A stretch of 60,000 nucleotides of DNA from Adiantum capillus-veneris (Eukaryota > Streptophyta > Polypodiopsida > Polypodiales > Pteridaceae). Every line of letters begins with the position of its first letter. Position 1 is the first letter of the stretch. The position numbers and the translations under genes are program-made. The notes under the pieces are model-generated. The model saw only the letters and a list, made by a program, of their open reading frames with translations. It was not told the origin of the DNA and did not search any database. Positions 33,919-45,438 of the stretch are shown here, in pieces. Location: positions 40,404,598-40,464,597 of the forward strand of contig CM043962.1 of assembly GCA_014529385.2 (NCBI GenBank). Direction: 5' to 3'.

Positions 33919-36900
33919 ATGAGGATCGTCTCATGGAGCGTGCAGGGACTTGGTGGGCCCCAGTTTCAGCGTCAGCGGGGCCGACTGCGTCAGGAGCTTC
34001 AGCGCTGCCTTGTGGGAGGAGAGATCGATCTCTTTATGCTTCAGGAGCACCATCTGTGTGAGAGTCGCATTAGACGTTGTGTTCAGCTCTTGTGTGGGCG
34101 ATATGATACTTTTTGGTAGCTGCTTTTGGACCTCGAGGCATCCAGGGTGGGGTATGTATGAGTATTGCGGACTCTTTGCAGGAAGCCATTGTGGGCAGAG
34201 GGATTATTGTGCTAGGAAGGGCTTAATGGATTACTATGCAAGTTCAGGGTTGCCTTGTGCGCTTCCTGAACATCTATGCACCCAATGTGGCGAGTGCTCG
34301 AGCAGATTTTTGGTCACAGATAGTTGAGTCTTTGCTGTAGGCAGAACACTGTTGCATAGGGGGGGACTTCAACATGTTGGAGGACCCTTCTGACAGGATT
34401 GGTGGCAGCTATGCTACTATGCATGGAGTTGAGCTGGCAGCTTGGGAGAGGTTTTGTATGACTTTGAGGGTCTCGGATGTTTGGTAGCACTCTAGCTTTG
34501 TGAGACCCCTAGACCGCCTTGCCTTCTCTCATTCAGACCGCAGAGTGGGAGGAGTGAATCTATCGCGGATAGATCGCTTCGACACAAGTGACCATTTCAG
34601 CCACTTGGGAGGGATAGTTGGCATTCTAACAGGGACTTCCTTCTCGGACCATGCACCAGTGATCCTCATAGTGGCAGACAGATAGAGGAGAGAGGGTCTT
34701 GCTGGTCTCTGTACTCAAAGAGCGAGTAGAGGCTCTCTGGACAGAGAGCTTGGACAAGCAGGATTCTCTTGCTGACAGAGTGGCCCTAGGACTAGCTCAA
34801 ATTAGTGGTTTATTTCTTTAGGAGTCCTTGGCTCACCGGGCTGCAGCGAGAGAGGAGGAGCAGCATCTTAGACGGGGAATTGCTTCGTTGCAGAGGATGC
34901 GGGAGCAGGATCCAAACAGTCCTTGGTTGGAGGAGTAGCTACAGCAGGCTCGCCAAGATCTTGCTAGCACAGAGGAGCGACGGCATGAGTCTGCTTTCCA
35001 TCGATAGGCATCTGAGTGGAGAAAGGTGGGCGATAGAGTGACTGGTGCTTTCTTCAAGGCAATGGGACCTTGGCATTCTCATGCCAAGGTCAGTCAGTTG
35101 AGGAGGCACGACGGGTCAGTTGCTTCTGAGCTCGAGGATATGCATGCAGTTGCTACTGACTTTTACCGTAAGTTACTGTCTGCAGAGCCTCAGTCAGACT
35201 GTCAGGATGCATGCAGGCAGCAGGTGTGGGAACAGATGCCTTGCCTTTTGACTGAGGAGATGTGTCAGCGGATTGAGCTTCCGCTTCAGCTTGAGGAGCT
35301 GCACACGGCTCTTAGCGCCCTCCCTTGGAGGGTGGCTCCTTGGATGAGATTTGACAGTGGCACCCCATCACCATCCTCAACTCAGTCTACAAAATTCTTT
35401 CCAAGGCTCTGAGTTTGAGGATCTAGCCACTTCTAGAGAGCCTTATACATGGGACTCAGATAGGTTTTGTCAAGGAACGTAGTATCCTTGACAACATCTT
35501 TACTTTTTGAGAGGCTTCTGCCCTAGCGCGGCTCCGTGGTGAGGACCTGGTGATTCTTCTTCTTGATTTTGAGAAGGCATACAACAGAGTTGACTGGGAC
35601 TTTCTAGAGGGCACTCTACGCAAGATGGGCTTCTCAGATGCTTGGATCAAAGGGGTGTCAGCTTTGTATAGACAGGCTCACAGCCAGGAGGTAGAGGTGT
35701 TCGCTTCATGCTCACACGTTCCGTCAGACAGGGTTGTCCTCTTTCCCCCTTTCTCTTTCTGTTCTATGCGGAGGCAATGAGCAGGTTTTTGGTGTCACAA
35801 CAGGTTGGTCTACGGGGCTTAGCACTCCCTATTCCGGGAGATGAGCTACTGGATGTTGAGCCTTGTACTTAGATGGCCAGGAGGCCAACCTTCAGAGGTG
35901 TGAGAAGGCTCTGGAGACCTTCTATTGTGCATCTGGCACACTGATCAACTGGAGAAAGACAGTGGCTTTCTTGGTTGGCAGTGCTACTGTGCTCGATTGG
36001 ATGCCAGGAGAGGGTTTTAGGTGGATTCCCCCAGGGACTGCAGTTTGGTACTTGGGCTGTCAGATTGGTTTGGACTTGTCTCCCAAGCAGCATATTGCTC
36101 CCCTCCTCTTGTCTATCAGGAGAAAGTTGTTACACTAGAGCTCAGCACGAATTTCTTTGACTGGCAGAGTAGTAGTGGCCAACCAGGTGTTGTTGGCGAC
36201 TATGTGGTACATCACTTCTTGTTGGATCTTCTCGAGTTCTTGTATCAGCCAGGTAGAGAGGCTGATCAAGAACTTCCTTTGGTCAGGATGTGACACTCAG
36301 ATAGCTCGAGCCAAAGTGGCTTGGCAGGTCATCACTCTTCCTTGTTCACAGGGAGGGCTTGGGATCATTGACCTAGCACAGCAGAGCAGAGCCCTTCTTG
36401 GGAAGTTCATAGTCAAAGGACTTCTTCCAGGTGAGGAGCCCTCAAAGGAGTTCTTGCTACAACGGCTTTGTGCTAGGGTGCCTCAGGCTGGAGGCCCTTG
36501 GCAACCTTCGACTAGATGGATCTTCACATAGATGCACAAATTTGGTTTGAGCAGGAGATTGGAGGACCGCTTCGCTGTGAGTTTTCTTCGATCTTGGGAG
36601 CACTTGCGGTGAGACATCGAGATGCGACAGCCTACTTGCACGGAGGAGCAGCTACGACAGCCCCTTGTTTGGAACCCCATGGTTAGCACTCAGAGAGGCC
36701 ACTTGGTTGGTAGTCGGCCTCATGTTTCCTGTGGTCCCATGGCAGCGAGGTCCTGCGCGCTCTTTAGGTGGCTGGTTAGAGTTTTCAGGCTTGTCAGAGG
36801 AGGTGCAGGGTTTCCAGCTACAAGGCATGAGAGGGGTGCAGAGCATGTGCCATGACATCTCAGAGGCAATTCTAGCTGAGTGGCTCACACCTCTCGAGCT

Positions 36901-38106
36901 AGTAGCACCCAGGTGCCTTCACACGACTGGAGGTTCTCATCTCAGTCCGGGCCTGCTCAGAGACTGTTCCATCCCTTTTCTGCGAGCTACAGGGTGAGGG
37001 ATGCTTACAGCAAGTTGCAGTAGAGGCCCCATAGGTGGCAGAGTGAGGGATGCTTACAACAACGAGTTGCATTAGAGGACCCGCAGGTGGCAGAGTGCTG
37101 TTTTCAGAGGATCTGAGTGGTGGGCATCTGTGGGAGGACTTGTGTCATCGATCTTGACCGAGAAGCTCTTGAGACTAGATACTGGAGGCTGTGGGCTTGG
37201 GAGTGTTGTCCACTGGTATGAGTACAGTGGGATCCTGGTGAGTGGCTTTGGAGGGACCCTTTCTCTTCTGTAGACCACCCAGGTGTCCCATTATTTTAGT
37301 ACACTGTTCCACTGGGATGTCACATACTAGCAACACACAGAGAGGCCCGCCCCGCTACAACACCTCATTGGCAGGAAGAGGGTCTCATAGTTGAGTTCTT
37401 GGTAGTCTTCTAGGAGAGGTTGTGGGACTCTAGACAGCCGAGGTGAGTCACCTTATTTCAATGGCTCGTCGCACACAGAGCTACAACAGTTGGGAGCTGG
37501 CTAGTGCATAATGGTCTCTCCGCCGCATGTGCAGCTTGTGACCATCTTGTGGAGAGTCAGTGTCACTGTCTTTGGGACTGTCCTGTGGCACAACAGGTGT
37601 GGTTTCGAGTTCTTCGGCTGATGCCTGCTCTTTCCACGGCTCGATAATACACTTGGGGAGCAGTGGCTTGGTCCACCCTCACGGGCCTGGCACTTTAGCT
37701 TGAGCTATCTTCCACCAGAGCAGGATGATAGTGATGCAGGAGGGGAGACCTACACTCCAGCCTGCCCACAGAGATTACTCCACAGGAGTGGTGCAGTGAG
37801 ACAGAGGAGTGTTGGGAGCTCATCAGTGGCCTGACACTCTTGTTCATCTAGCGGGCCCGTTGCTTCCACATCTTTGAGGCTCGCTCTGTGCCACCAGCAG
37901 AGACTATTCGCGATCTTTGGATAGAGCTGATCCACACTCTCAGAGGACAGCTCAAGAGACTACAGGGTAGCTCCAACCGCATGCGGGAGCGCAGAGAGGC
38001 TTTACTTCGACTATGGCATCCTGGGCCTTTCTACACCATTGTCCGGGGTGTACTCCGATGGCACTACCGACCACCTATGTGGATTTTCCCTCCCCCCATT
38101 TCTTGA
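33919..38106 (+). pseudogene. LINE ORF2 (APE endonuclease-reverse transcriptase)
   Basis: Starts MRIVSWSVQGLGG and LFMLQEHHLCESR, the beginning of an APE-type endonuclease. Further on come IGGDFNML (about 34355) and SFSDHAPVILI (about 34650). The RT shows LEELHTALSALPW, LLDFEKAYNRVDWDFL (35550-35600), a separate frame with QGCPLSPFLF (about 35730), and the L1-type tail SGTLINWRKT, YLGCQIG and RLIKNFLWSG (35860-36290). A C-terminal segment WHPGPFYTIVRG ends near 38106. The YxDD box is not intact in any frame. Many stops and shifts. Confidence 0.85.
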
Positions 38107-38110
38107 TTTA

Positions 38111-38684
38111 GCCCCATTGTACATATGCTGGTTTTTCATTGGGAGAGTGTCCCCATCATGGTTGTTGGAGTCTTACCATGTGGCGAGCGAGATTTTGCGA
38201 GCGAAGGAAAATCCGAGCAAATGAATAAAGAAACCAAATGGGCTTTGATAAGAAAGATGAATGAAGATCCTACTTTAATAATAGTAGGATCTTGGATCCC
38301 TAAGTAATTGTAGCAATATGTTTGTTCAAAATTAGACTATAGATTCTTTTGCACAGTTGATACTTGATGTTGAGCAATGAAAAACCCAAGCTAGTAGCAA
38401 AGCTATTACAAACCATGCAATGATCCACAACTACATTCAACACCATAATTTTTATTCTAACTTTAAATTTTACAGAGCAATCTAATGCAAGTCAACAATG
38501 CTCATACAGCTACAAAGTTTCTAAAACTGTACTAAGAGAGAATTGCCAAATCTTATACAAAAAAAAGAGAGATTTCTTTAGATTTGTAAGATAACAAGTG
38601 GAATATTTAGTGGAATATAGAGAACAACATGCCGTGCCTCTGCACTCTAATGACAAAAAGAAATGCTATGGTTCTATCTCGTGA
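38111..38684. other. Intergenic between LINE and copy 2; one hairpin
   Basis: AT-rich. A short frame 38125-38307 ends WALIRKMNEDPTLIIVGSW; I do not recognise it. It overlaps a perfect hairpin at 38264-38293. Confidence 0.4.
38264..38293. repeat. Perfect 11-bp stem hairpin
   Basis: AAGATCCTACT (38264-38274) and AGTAGGATCTT (38283-38293), separated by 8 bases. It lies just past the LINE's apparent 3' end. Confidence 0.8.
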
Positions 38685-38930
38685 CTATGAAGAGTCACAC
38701 TCGTCATCAATAAAGACATTGCGTCTCTGACACTTCTTGTGGGTGTCAAAATTGTATCGTATATCAGCAGCCATGGTTTTTGCAATCCCCTCAGCATAAA
38801 CTGGCAACACACTTCCATACAAAAAGAAAAAGATAAGTCTCACAATACGCATGCAAGCAATACAAAATCTACATCCTAAAAGCACAAGAAATCTCAAATT
38901 GTTGTTTGAATCATTATCCATAATTTTCAA
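38685..38930 (-). CDS. Small unrecognised frame downstream of copy 2
   Basis: An 81-codon minus-strand frame beginning about 100 bp past the copy 2 stop. The last half (GIAKTMAADIRYNFDTHKKC, then an acidic end) looks protein-like. Possible acceptor AG sites lie inside, so it may be a terminal exon of something spliced. No family recognised; it may equally be chance. Confidence 0.2.
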   Translation of the reverse strand: MKIMDNDSNNNLRFLVLLGCRFCIACMRIVRLIFFFLYGSVLPVYAEGIAKTMAADIRYNFDTHKKCQRRNVFIDDECDSS

Positions 38931-39026
38931 ATACTAAACAATGATACAAAAAAGTGACAAAATAGCATAAACGTATGATGGAAACATAAAATAGGTGGGG
39001 GAAATGAAGTGTAAGGTGGACTCTCA

Positions 39027-42000
39027 CTAGTCATCAAAGGGGTTGACACGCAAAGGCATGTCACCCACATCATCAACATCAAGAGAGGTGGAGGCTCCCT
39101 CTCTGCTTCGCTTTTTAGGGTGAAATAATGGCTGCACATAATCTGAAATCAAAGTGTCATCAATGTCGAGTGCTGCACACACCCGCCCTGTGCCTAAGCA
39201 TGCTGCCAATACAGGCGCTGTACCACATCCCAACTCCAAACAAAGACCTCCAGGCCTACAAAGAAGCTCCAAAAAACATGCAATAAAAGAGTGACTTCGT
39301 TGCAAGCCACCACGCCATGGCTCCCCTGATGATGATCTGGCTAGAGAAGACTCTGGAAGATGGTGCATCATGTAAGAATCCAAAGGCTGCATGCCAAGCC
39401 GATTGAATAGTGGAGTGCTCTCAACCACAAAGCAAGGTGGTTGCATGCCAACCCTATGCACCATAATTAAGAGAGAACAATGACACTACACCACCACATA
39501 GACAATTAGAGGGCAATCACAATAATAATAACACACCAAAATGAGAAACAAACAAGTTAATATGTAGAAGAGCATTACCTCAATCCGACCACCAAAGCTA
39601 TTACCGTAACCATAAGCTCCATGATGGAGGACCACAATGCGAAGATGAATAGACATCTTTGATGCACGACAAAATCTCTCAACCCAGCCAATGGTATCTC
39701 CTGCAAGAGGTTTCAAAAGTCACAATAAAAAACACACAACAAAACTCGACAAGTATTGTATAAAATTATGAATGAAGCAAAAACCTGCCATGAGACCATG
39801 ATCAACAACCACCCTGAGTCTGACAAACTCGAATATGCAAGCTGCATGCCTGCACGAACATGATCCTCGCTACAAACATCCCAAAGGGGTACAATAGGGG
39901 AGGCTAATGGGGAACCACCAAAGGGAAGATCCAAAAAAATAAAATCAGCAGCCCATGCGACTGTTCTCCCACCACGCATGCACAAGGTCCCATTGAGGCG
40001 TGCACATCCCATGTGCTCATGAACACGAATCCATGCCGGATGTCAAACACCGGCCCTAAAATCAGCAGCAATGGCTATGTAGTCCCCAGAAATGGCCATG
40101 CATCGTGAGTCAGGCAATGAGGACAGAGAAGACAAGGGAGTATCAACGATGTAGACAAAAGAAATGGTTTTCTTTGCAACAATCTCCCCAAGAGGTACTG
40201 CGATACAAGAGGCAGTACGAAGTGACTTAACTCCAATAAATGAACGAAACAAACAATAGCATCACAAGTGAAATCTCACCATGCTCTCCCTCCATGTTTG
40301 CATCCACCCTAGTCTCAACAATCACCTCCTTTCCCTTGCGAGAAGTATTTGTAGCTTGAAAAAAGCAAAGAAACACAATATTACCGGTATGTATAACAAA
40401 TAACTTTAGGAAAAAGATAATTTAAAGCTCTTAGAAAAATTATGTTTGAGGTTATTTTGAGTAACCATTTACCGGATATCACCTCGTCCACTCTAAGAGG
40501 GAGAGGCACATCGAATGATGTGCCACCGACTCTCATAGTATCGCGAAGCTCTCTCTCTCTCGCCAATACATGCCCAGAAGCCATGTCTATCCACCATGGA
40601 CATGCCTCCATCTCCCAAGTAGTGAGCTTATGCATGGAAGGGGAGTACATGCATCCTTCCCCAGTAGATAGTTGTGCCCACTGCTTAGCTAAGAATGGAA
40701 TCCCTGATAGAAATCCTTTTCCAACCAAGAATAATAGAAATCTAAAACAAAATAACAAAATAACATGACTACACACTTCGTAATTATGAAAAGCTTGAAA
40801 CAAAAGTATGATGAGCTTGACTTGTAGGCTAGCCGCTGAGATGCCATGCGTACCGTGTCCACTTTCTTCATAGCTTGCTTGTCAACATCTTTTGTCTTAG
40901 CTTCAAGAGAGGTCTCCAAAGGATAAAGATAGGGTTGTGCTTCAAACTTGAGCTCCTCAAAGTAAGAGGCAAGAGAGCAATCATGAGGCAACAAAATACC
41001 ACCAGCAATGTTGCTCAAGTCCTCCACAAACTTTGTGGCCCTATCAAAAATCCTTTGTAGAAGGCCCTCTCTACGAATCCAACTACATAACAAGGAAGTT
41101 GAGAAAAAAATAAAATAATCACAAAAACTAGCAACTCTACATCAATCAAAGATTCTTGAAAGTCAATAGAAACTTTACTCAAATGCGATACACATGATCT
41201 CCTTTCTTTAAACCATAAGAAGATCTAGTAATCTTATTTGCCTCAAGCAAGGAAACCCATAACAGTTTGCTCAGGACAGGAGCATCATGCATAGCAATCA
41301 AGTTCAGTTTCTCAAGTGTAGCCCAACTATCAGGACCCCATTTGAGTGCAAGAACTCGAACCATCCAATCCGGTCCAAGATTCGGATCAACAATATTTAG
41401 CAACTGCAATTTTTGAGGAACGAATAGAAAACCAAGTTTAAATGGCTATTACACTACATGAAAAACACCCAAAACAAAAATAATTCAACCACCTTCCCAA
41501 CGCGCTCTCCATATTTGAGTGCTAAATCATTCAATATTTTCTCCTCCTCTTTTATTAGTTCTTCATTTGGCATTGTCTGCCTAGCTTGCTCTATTCTTTG
41601 GCTCAATTCCTTGGACATTTGAACCTTCAACACATACTTAAAAATAAATAATTTGCAAAAAACAAGCACATACTCTTTGGCTCAATTACTTGGATATTTT
41701 ATCCTTCAATACACAATTGAACATATGTAATTTTCTCAAAAAGCAAATATAAGATCGTTCCAAAAAAGCAAGCCAAAGACACTCACATCGTATAAGAGTT
41801 TTCCCAAGTATCGACGAGTAAGTGGATACCAAGGCTCCACACCCTTCGAGTATTTCTTACGGACTGCAGCAATCAACTTTTGATCTTTTTCTGGAAGCCC
41901 TGTTACATAGGCTTCATGATCTACTGTACAAATGTGGGAGCAGTTGACAAGCTCATCCCTAAGATGCGTGACTACAAGGGCATGTGTATTCATGCTATTC

Positions 42001-42954
42001 CAAGGTCATATACAATATATACAAAGTCAGAAACACAACATAGAAATTTTCTACTAAAATATATAGAAAGTCATGAAGCTTACAAATTCATTCTTTGCAA
42101 GCTACTAAGCAGAGCTATCTCTGGCACTCGAGTAGGATCAATAACTGTACAAAGAACACTACAATGTTTCTCTCGATCAACAGAGAATCTCTCTTTAATA
42201 GCAGACATCCAAGTGACCGTTCTATGATTACCCTCCCAAACATAGAACATTTTATTAGAGAGAACTTGAAGGTTTGGTCTTTTAGAAAGCTCAATTTCAA
42301 AATCTTTATGTATATCAACCCATATTGGGTCCCATGAAGAAAGAAGGTCCTCTGCAAAAAAGATAATCATAGGCAGAAAAGCACACTCAACTACTATTTA
42401 TGAGAAATAGAGAGTAGGAAATACCAAAGCAGAGAAATGAAATACCTGTCACATAAGCTTCCTCCTTCTTGCAATTCCAAACTGAAACAATAAAATCTCT
42501 TTTTTCTTGCATGTAGCCCTCCTTTGCAAAAGCAGCTTTCAATCCACTAACATCATCTCGTAAGCCTCTCACCCTTGCATAAGGGATCAATCAACATAAA
42601 GGAATTGGTGGACAGTCAAAACAACTGAACATGCGAGTACATTGAAGAATACCTTGTCCTCTATGCATGTAAAGTTTGTGCTCTTCCCCTGTCTCAGTCT
42701 CTACTGCTACTTCATCTCTTACGACATAAGGCACTATTTGAAAACATGCCTCTTGTGGGGCAAGAGATTCATCAACTTCATTTATGGATCCAAGCCCCAA
42801 GTCCTGACTTTGCATCTCCTCCTCCTGTGTCTCCAAACCATCTGTCATATCTGTAACAGAGACTGCACTGATTTGATCACTGCTCTCTAAGATACTCGAA
42901 GCTTGAGTTGAAGAAAGCCATCTCCCTCTGCGACCTCGTCCACGAATTGAAGGA
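39027..42954 (-). CDS. ParB-like + beta-class DNA methyltransferase gene, copy 2 (one in-frame stop)
   Basis: Minus-strand exons with GT-AG borders read by eye: 42954-42653, 42573-42446, 42351-42084, 41994-41787, 41624-41493, 41403-~41194, 41082-40854, 40715-40473, 40354-40280, 40230-39785, 39700-39579, 39485-39027. After a basic/acidic start, exons 2-3 give LKAAFAKEGYMQEKRDFIVS, then KMFYVWEGNHRTVTWM and PEIALLSSLQRMN, the pattern of a ParB-like domain ending in the GNHR box. The C-terminal exons give FIFLDLPFGG (motif IV, DPPY-like) and later RPGG-LCLELGCGTAPVLAA with a DID (motif I), the permuted order of beta-class N4/N6 DNA methyltransferases. A TGA (40043-40045) just before motif IV fits CGA to TGA. 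No other lesion seen; the true first exon was not found. Predicted nuclear DNA modifier; substrate unknown. Confidence 0.75.
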
Positions 42955-43000
42955 CTTGCAAAACAAAACCAAAAACAATTTAATTACTTCACAAAAATTC

Positions 43001-43533
43001 CCTCTAGGCGTCCATGCCGACGCGGATGCCTAGAGGCAATTCAAAAAATCAAAACTTTATCTTATGGATTGTTAGAGGGGAGCTAACAAATTTAAAAAAA
43101 GCATGATCGATCAAAAAATTTATCTCAAGAAATTCCCTCTAGACACCCATGTTGGTGTGGATAGCTTGACTGAGCTTACTTAGCTTAATAAAACATGATT
43201 AAATTCAATGCAACAATGAGTCACTACACCTAAATCATGTCGCAAGAAACTACTTCTAGCCATCCACGCCGGCGTGGATGGCTTCAAGTAGTTTTAAGAG
43301 AAGTTATGCAGCTCTGAAGATTCTCAGAGAGAGCTTATAAACAGGTAGATTTTCACATTCAAAACTCCTTCTAGCCATCCACGCCGGCGTGGATGGATAC
43401 AGGTAGTTTATGCTTTGAATCAAAATGATAAGGAAGCTACACAGAAGTCCAGGCAGAGCCATGGCAACTTAGCCCAACACAAGCACTTGGGTTTGAGTTT
43501 CCGCCATGATTCTCCAATACACTGGCGAGAAGG

Positions 43534-43588
<55 letters not shown>

Positions 43589-43786
43589 AGTGGGTACACT
43601 ACCCCTCCAACATCTCTCTTGAGCTTTACAGAGAGCGTTACAGTTACAGAAAGTTTTGAAGAGTTACAGTTACAGATGGCTTCTCATTTTAATTAAAACA
43701 TAAGCCTTATAAACATAACCTTAAAACATTGAAAAAAAAAACTACCTGTAGCCATCCACGCCGGCATGGATGGCTATAGGTAGTTT
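43001..43786. repeat. Five long palindromes upstream of copy 2
   Basis: Copies at 43001-43036, 43135-43169, 43248-43293, 43362-43409 and 43738-43786. In the third and fourth the centre is CCATCCACGCC followed directly by its exact reverse complement; outer arms (AACTACTTCTAG / CAAGTAGTT) are also nearly complementary, giving a hairpin of about 46 bp. The first two copies are diverged but keep the palindrome. They lie within 850 bp upstream of the first identified exon of the minus-strand gene. Spacing is irregular. Confidence 0.9.
43536..43585. repeat. (CT)n microsatellite
   Basis: About 50 bp of CT between the fourth and fifth palindromes. Confidence 0.95.
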
Positions 43787-44280
43787 TCAAATCTACCTGG
43801 CAGGAGGTTTTCGGGCCGAGGTAGACTCCCTTCTCCCCATGGTCGAGTTAGACTCCTTCTCCCTTCTCCAAGATCCGAGCTTGATTCGAGTTGTGAAGGC
43901 GGCTTCTCTAAACCGGCTTGGCTTGAGAGATTAACTGATTCGATTTTCAGCCGGGAATTATCGCACGGAAGAAAGCCTCCTATGGGCACAAGAGGGCAGG
44001 GAAGAAAGCCTCCTATGGGCGCAAGGAAGGCCCTTGGTTGCGAGCAAGGTCGCAGCAGAGTTGCATAACGACTGCACAGGGAAGAGATGTGAGGCGAGGA
44101 AGGTGAAAGCAAAGAGGCATGATGGGGTGAAAAAACGCAGAAGTTGCAGTTTTTGAGATAGCGCAGATACAGATGAGAGATAGCTAGCGCTAGATATTAG
44201 AAACAGACCTTTAACGCTTAGCACTATGAATAGCATTAAAAAAATACACTAGGGACCTACATGGCCCCTTGCAAATTAGA

Positions 44281-44369
<89 letters not shown>

Positions 44370-45091
44370 AGGTAATAATTATATTGCATGGAGTTGCCCG
44401 CATGTTGCCCGCCTATAGCTAATGACCATAGTTAATGATGGCGTGGAGTTGCCTGCGAATCAGTTAATGATGGAGTGGAGTTACCTGCAAACGTACATTT
44501 GTGAAACAACGGAGGTAAACTGATAAAATTTGAAGGTGCAATCACCAAATTACACTAGTTTTTTCAAAATTTGAAAGGTTTTTTCACCTTCAAATATAAA
44601 ATTTAAAGGTAAACTTCAAAATTTGTAGGTGGGATTATACTATATCTAGGTTTTTTTCGAGATTGTTTAAGTATGAAACCATGACTCCGCTTTTAAATAC
44701 TTAGCATGTAATTTGTCACAAATTACCATGCAAAAAGGGTAATTATAACTAAAAAATAAAGAAGCAATTACGCGTACTGATAGACAATAAGTCTTCTTAT
44801 GAAAAGCTACAATTTTTTCTGCCTTTCAAGAAATTTGATCTCACGACAAGGGGTACTTTGGGAATTTTGAAAAACTTAAACGGAATTTTAGGAATTTGTG
44901 ACAAAATATTAGGGCTTTTTGGGAATTTTTGAAATTTGAGTGTCTTAGAATTTAATACACCAAAAACACTCAGTAGTGTAAACGCCCTTAACTTCGGCAT
45001 GAGATATTGTGCATGGGGTATTTAACTGAGTAGGTGAAGTTCGGTTGTTATTAATAAGCTCGATTGACTAAAAATTGTAAAACTCAAAGAA
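43787..45091. other. No gene recognised; candidate 5' region of copy 2
   Basis: GC-moderate stretch 43800-44200 contains a 33-bp tandem repeat (GAAGAAAGCCTCCTATGGGC at 43968 and 44001), which on minus encodes a PIGGFLPC peptide repeat in a 92-codon frame without domain. A CT microsatellite lies at 44285-44366. The rest is AT-rich. Confidence 0.45.
44285..44366. repeat. (CT)n microsatellite
   Basis: About 82 bp of uninterrupted CT. Confidence 0.95.
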
Positions 45092-45212
45092 CTAAAAACA
45101 GGGTCGTTTTTTAGTGTTTTGAAAATTAAAAGCAGGTTCATTTTTTTAGTGTTTTTAAAACTAAAACAGGTTCTTCCTTAGTGTTTCAACACTAAAAGCA
45201 GGCTCGTTTTTT
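45092..45212. repeat. Minisatellite upstream of MULE copy B
   Basis: Four diverged units of about 30-36 bp containing CTAAAAGCAGGTTCGTTTT and TTAGTGTTT. It ends about 225 bp before the copy B start codon and could be subterminal repeats of the element. Confidence 0.75.
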
Positions 45213-45438
45213 GAGCACGTTATATTTCATGTTTTGGCTATATTATATAGTGAATTTTTATTTCTAATATATATTTTATAAAACAATAATTGTTGTTCGT
45301 GGGAACACAAACGTGCAATACTCCTGGCGGCTTGTGCTTATGGATAGAATTTTAAGGATATCAATCTATTCTATTTACACCCGCTGTATCAATCACAACT
45401 ATGCTATTCTTACCTTCTGCTAAACACACCATTTACCC

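Larger units (their letters stand above)
31571..38110 (+). mobile_element. L1-type LINE, decayed
   Basis: GC-rich block between the two AT-rich ParB-methyltransferase genes. It has a C-rich 5' part (31571-31950), a DUF4283/zinc-knuckle ORF1, a C- and S/P-rich linker (33000-33200), then an APE endonuclease-RT ORF2. No clear target-site duplication or poly(A) tail was found, so both ends are approximate. Numerous frameshifts and stops show it is dead. Confidence 0.85.

Noticed and set aside
38125-38307. Organelle-derived or host gene fragment ending WALIRKMNEDPTLIIVGSW
   Set aside because: Considered because it looks protein-like, but I could not match it to a plastid or mitochondrial gene and it overlaps a hairpin.
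43001-43786. CRISPR-like repeat array
   Set aside because: Repeats are diverged long palindromes at irregular spacing (about 70-330 bp), with no uniform spacers and no cas genes; the genome is eukaryotic.
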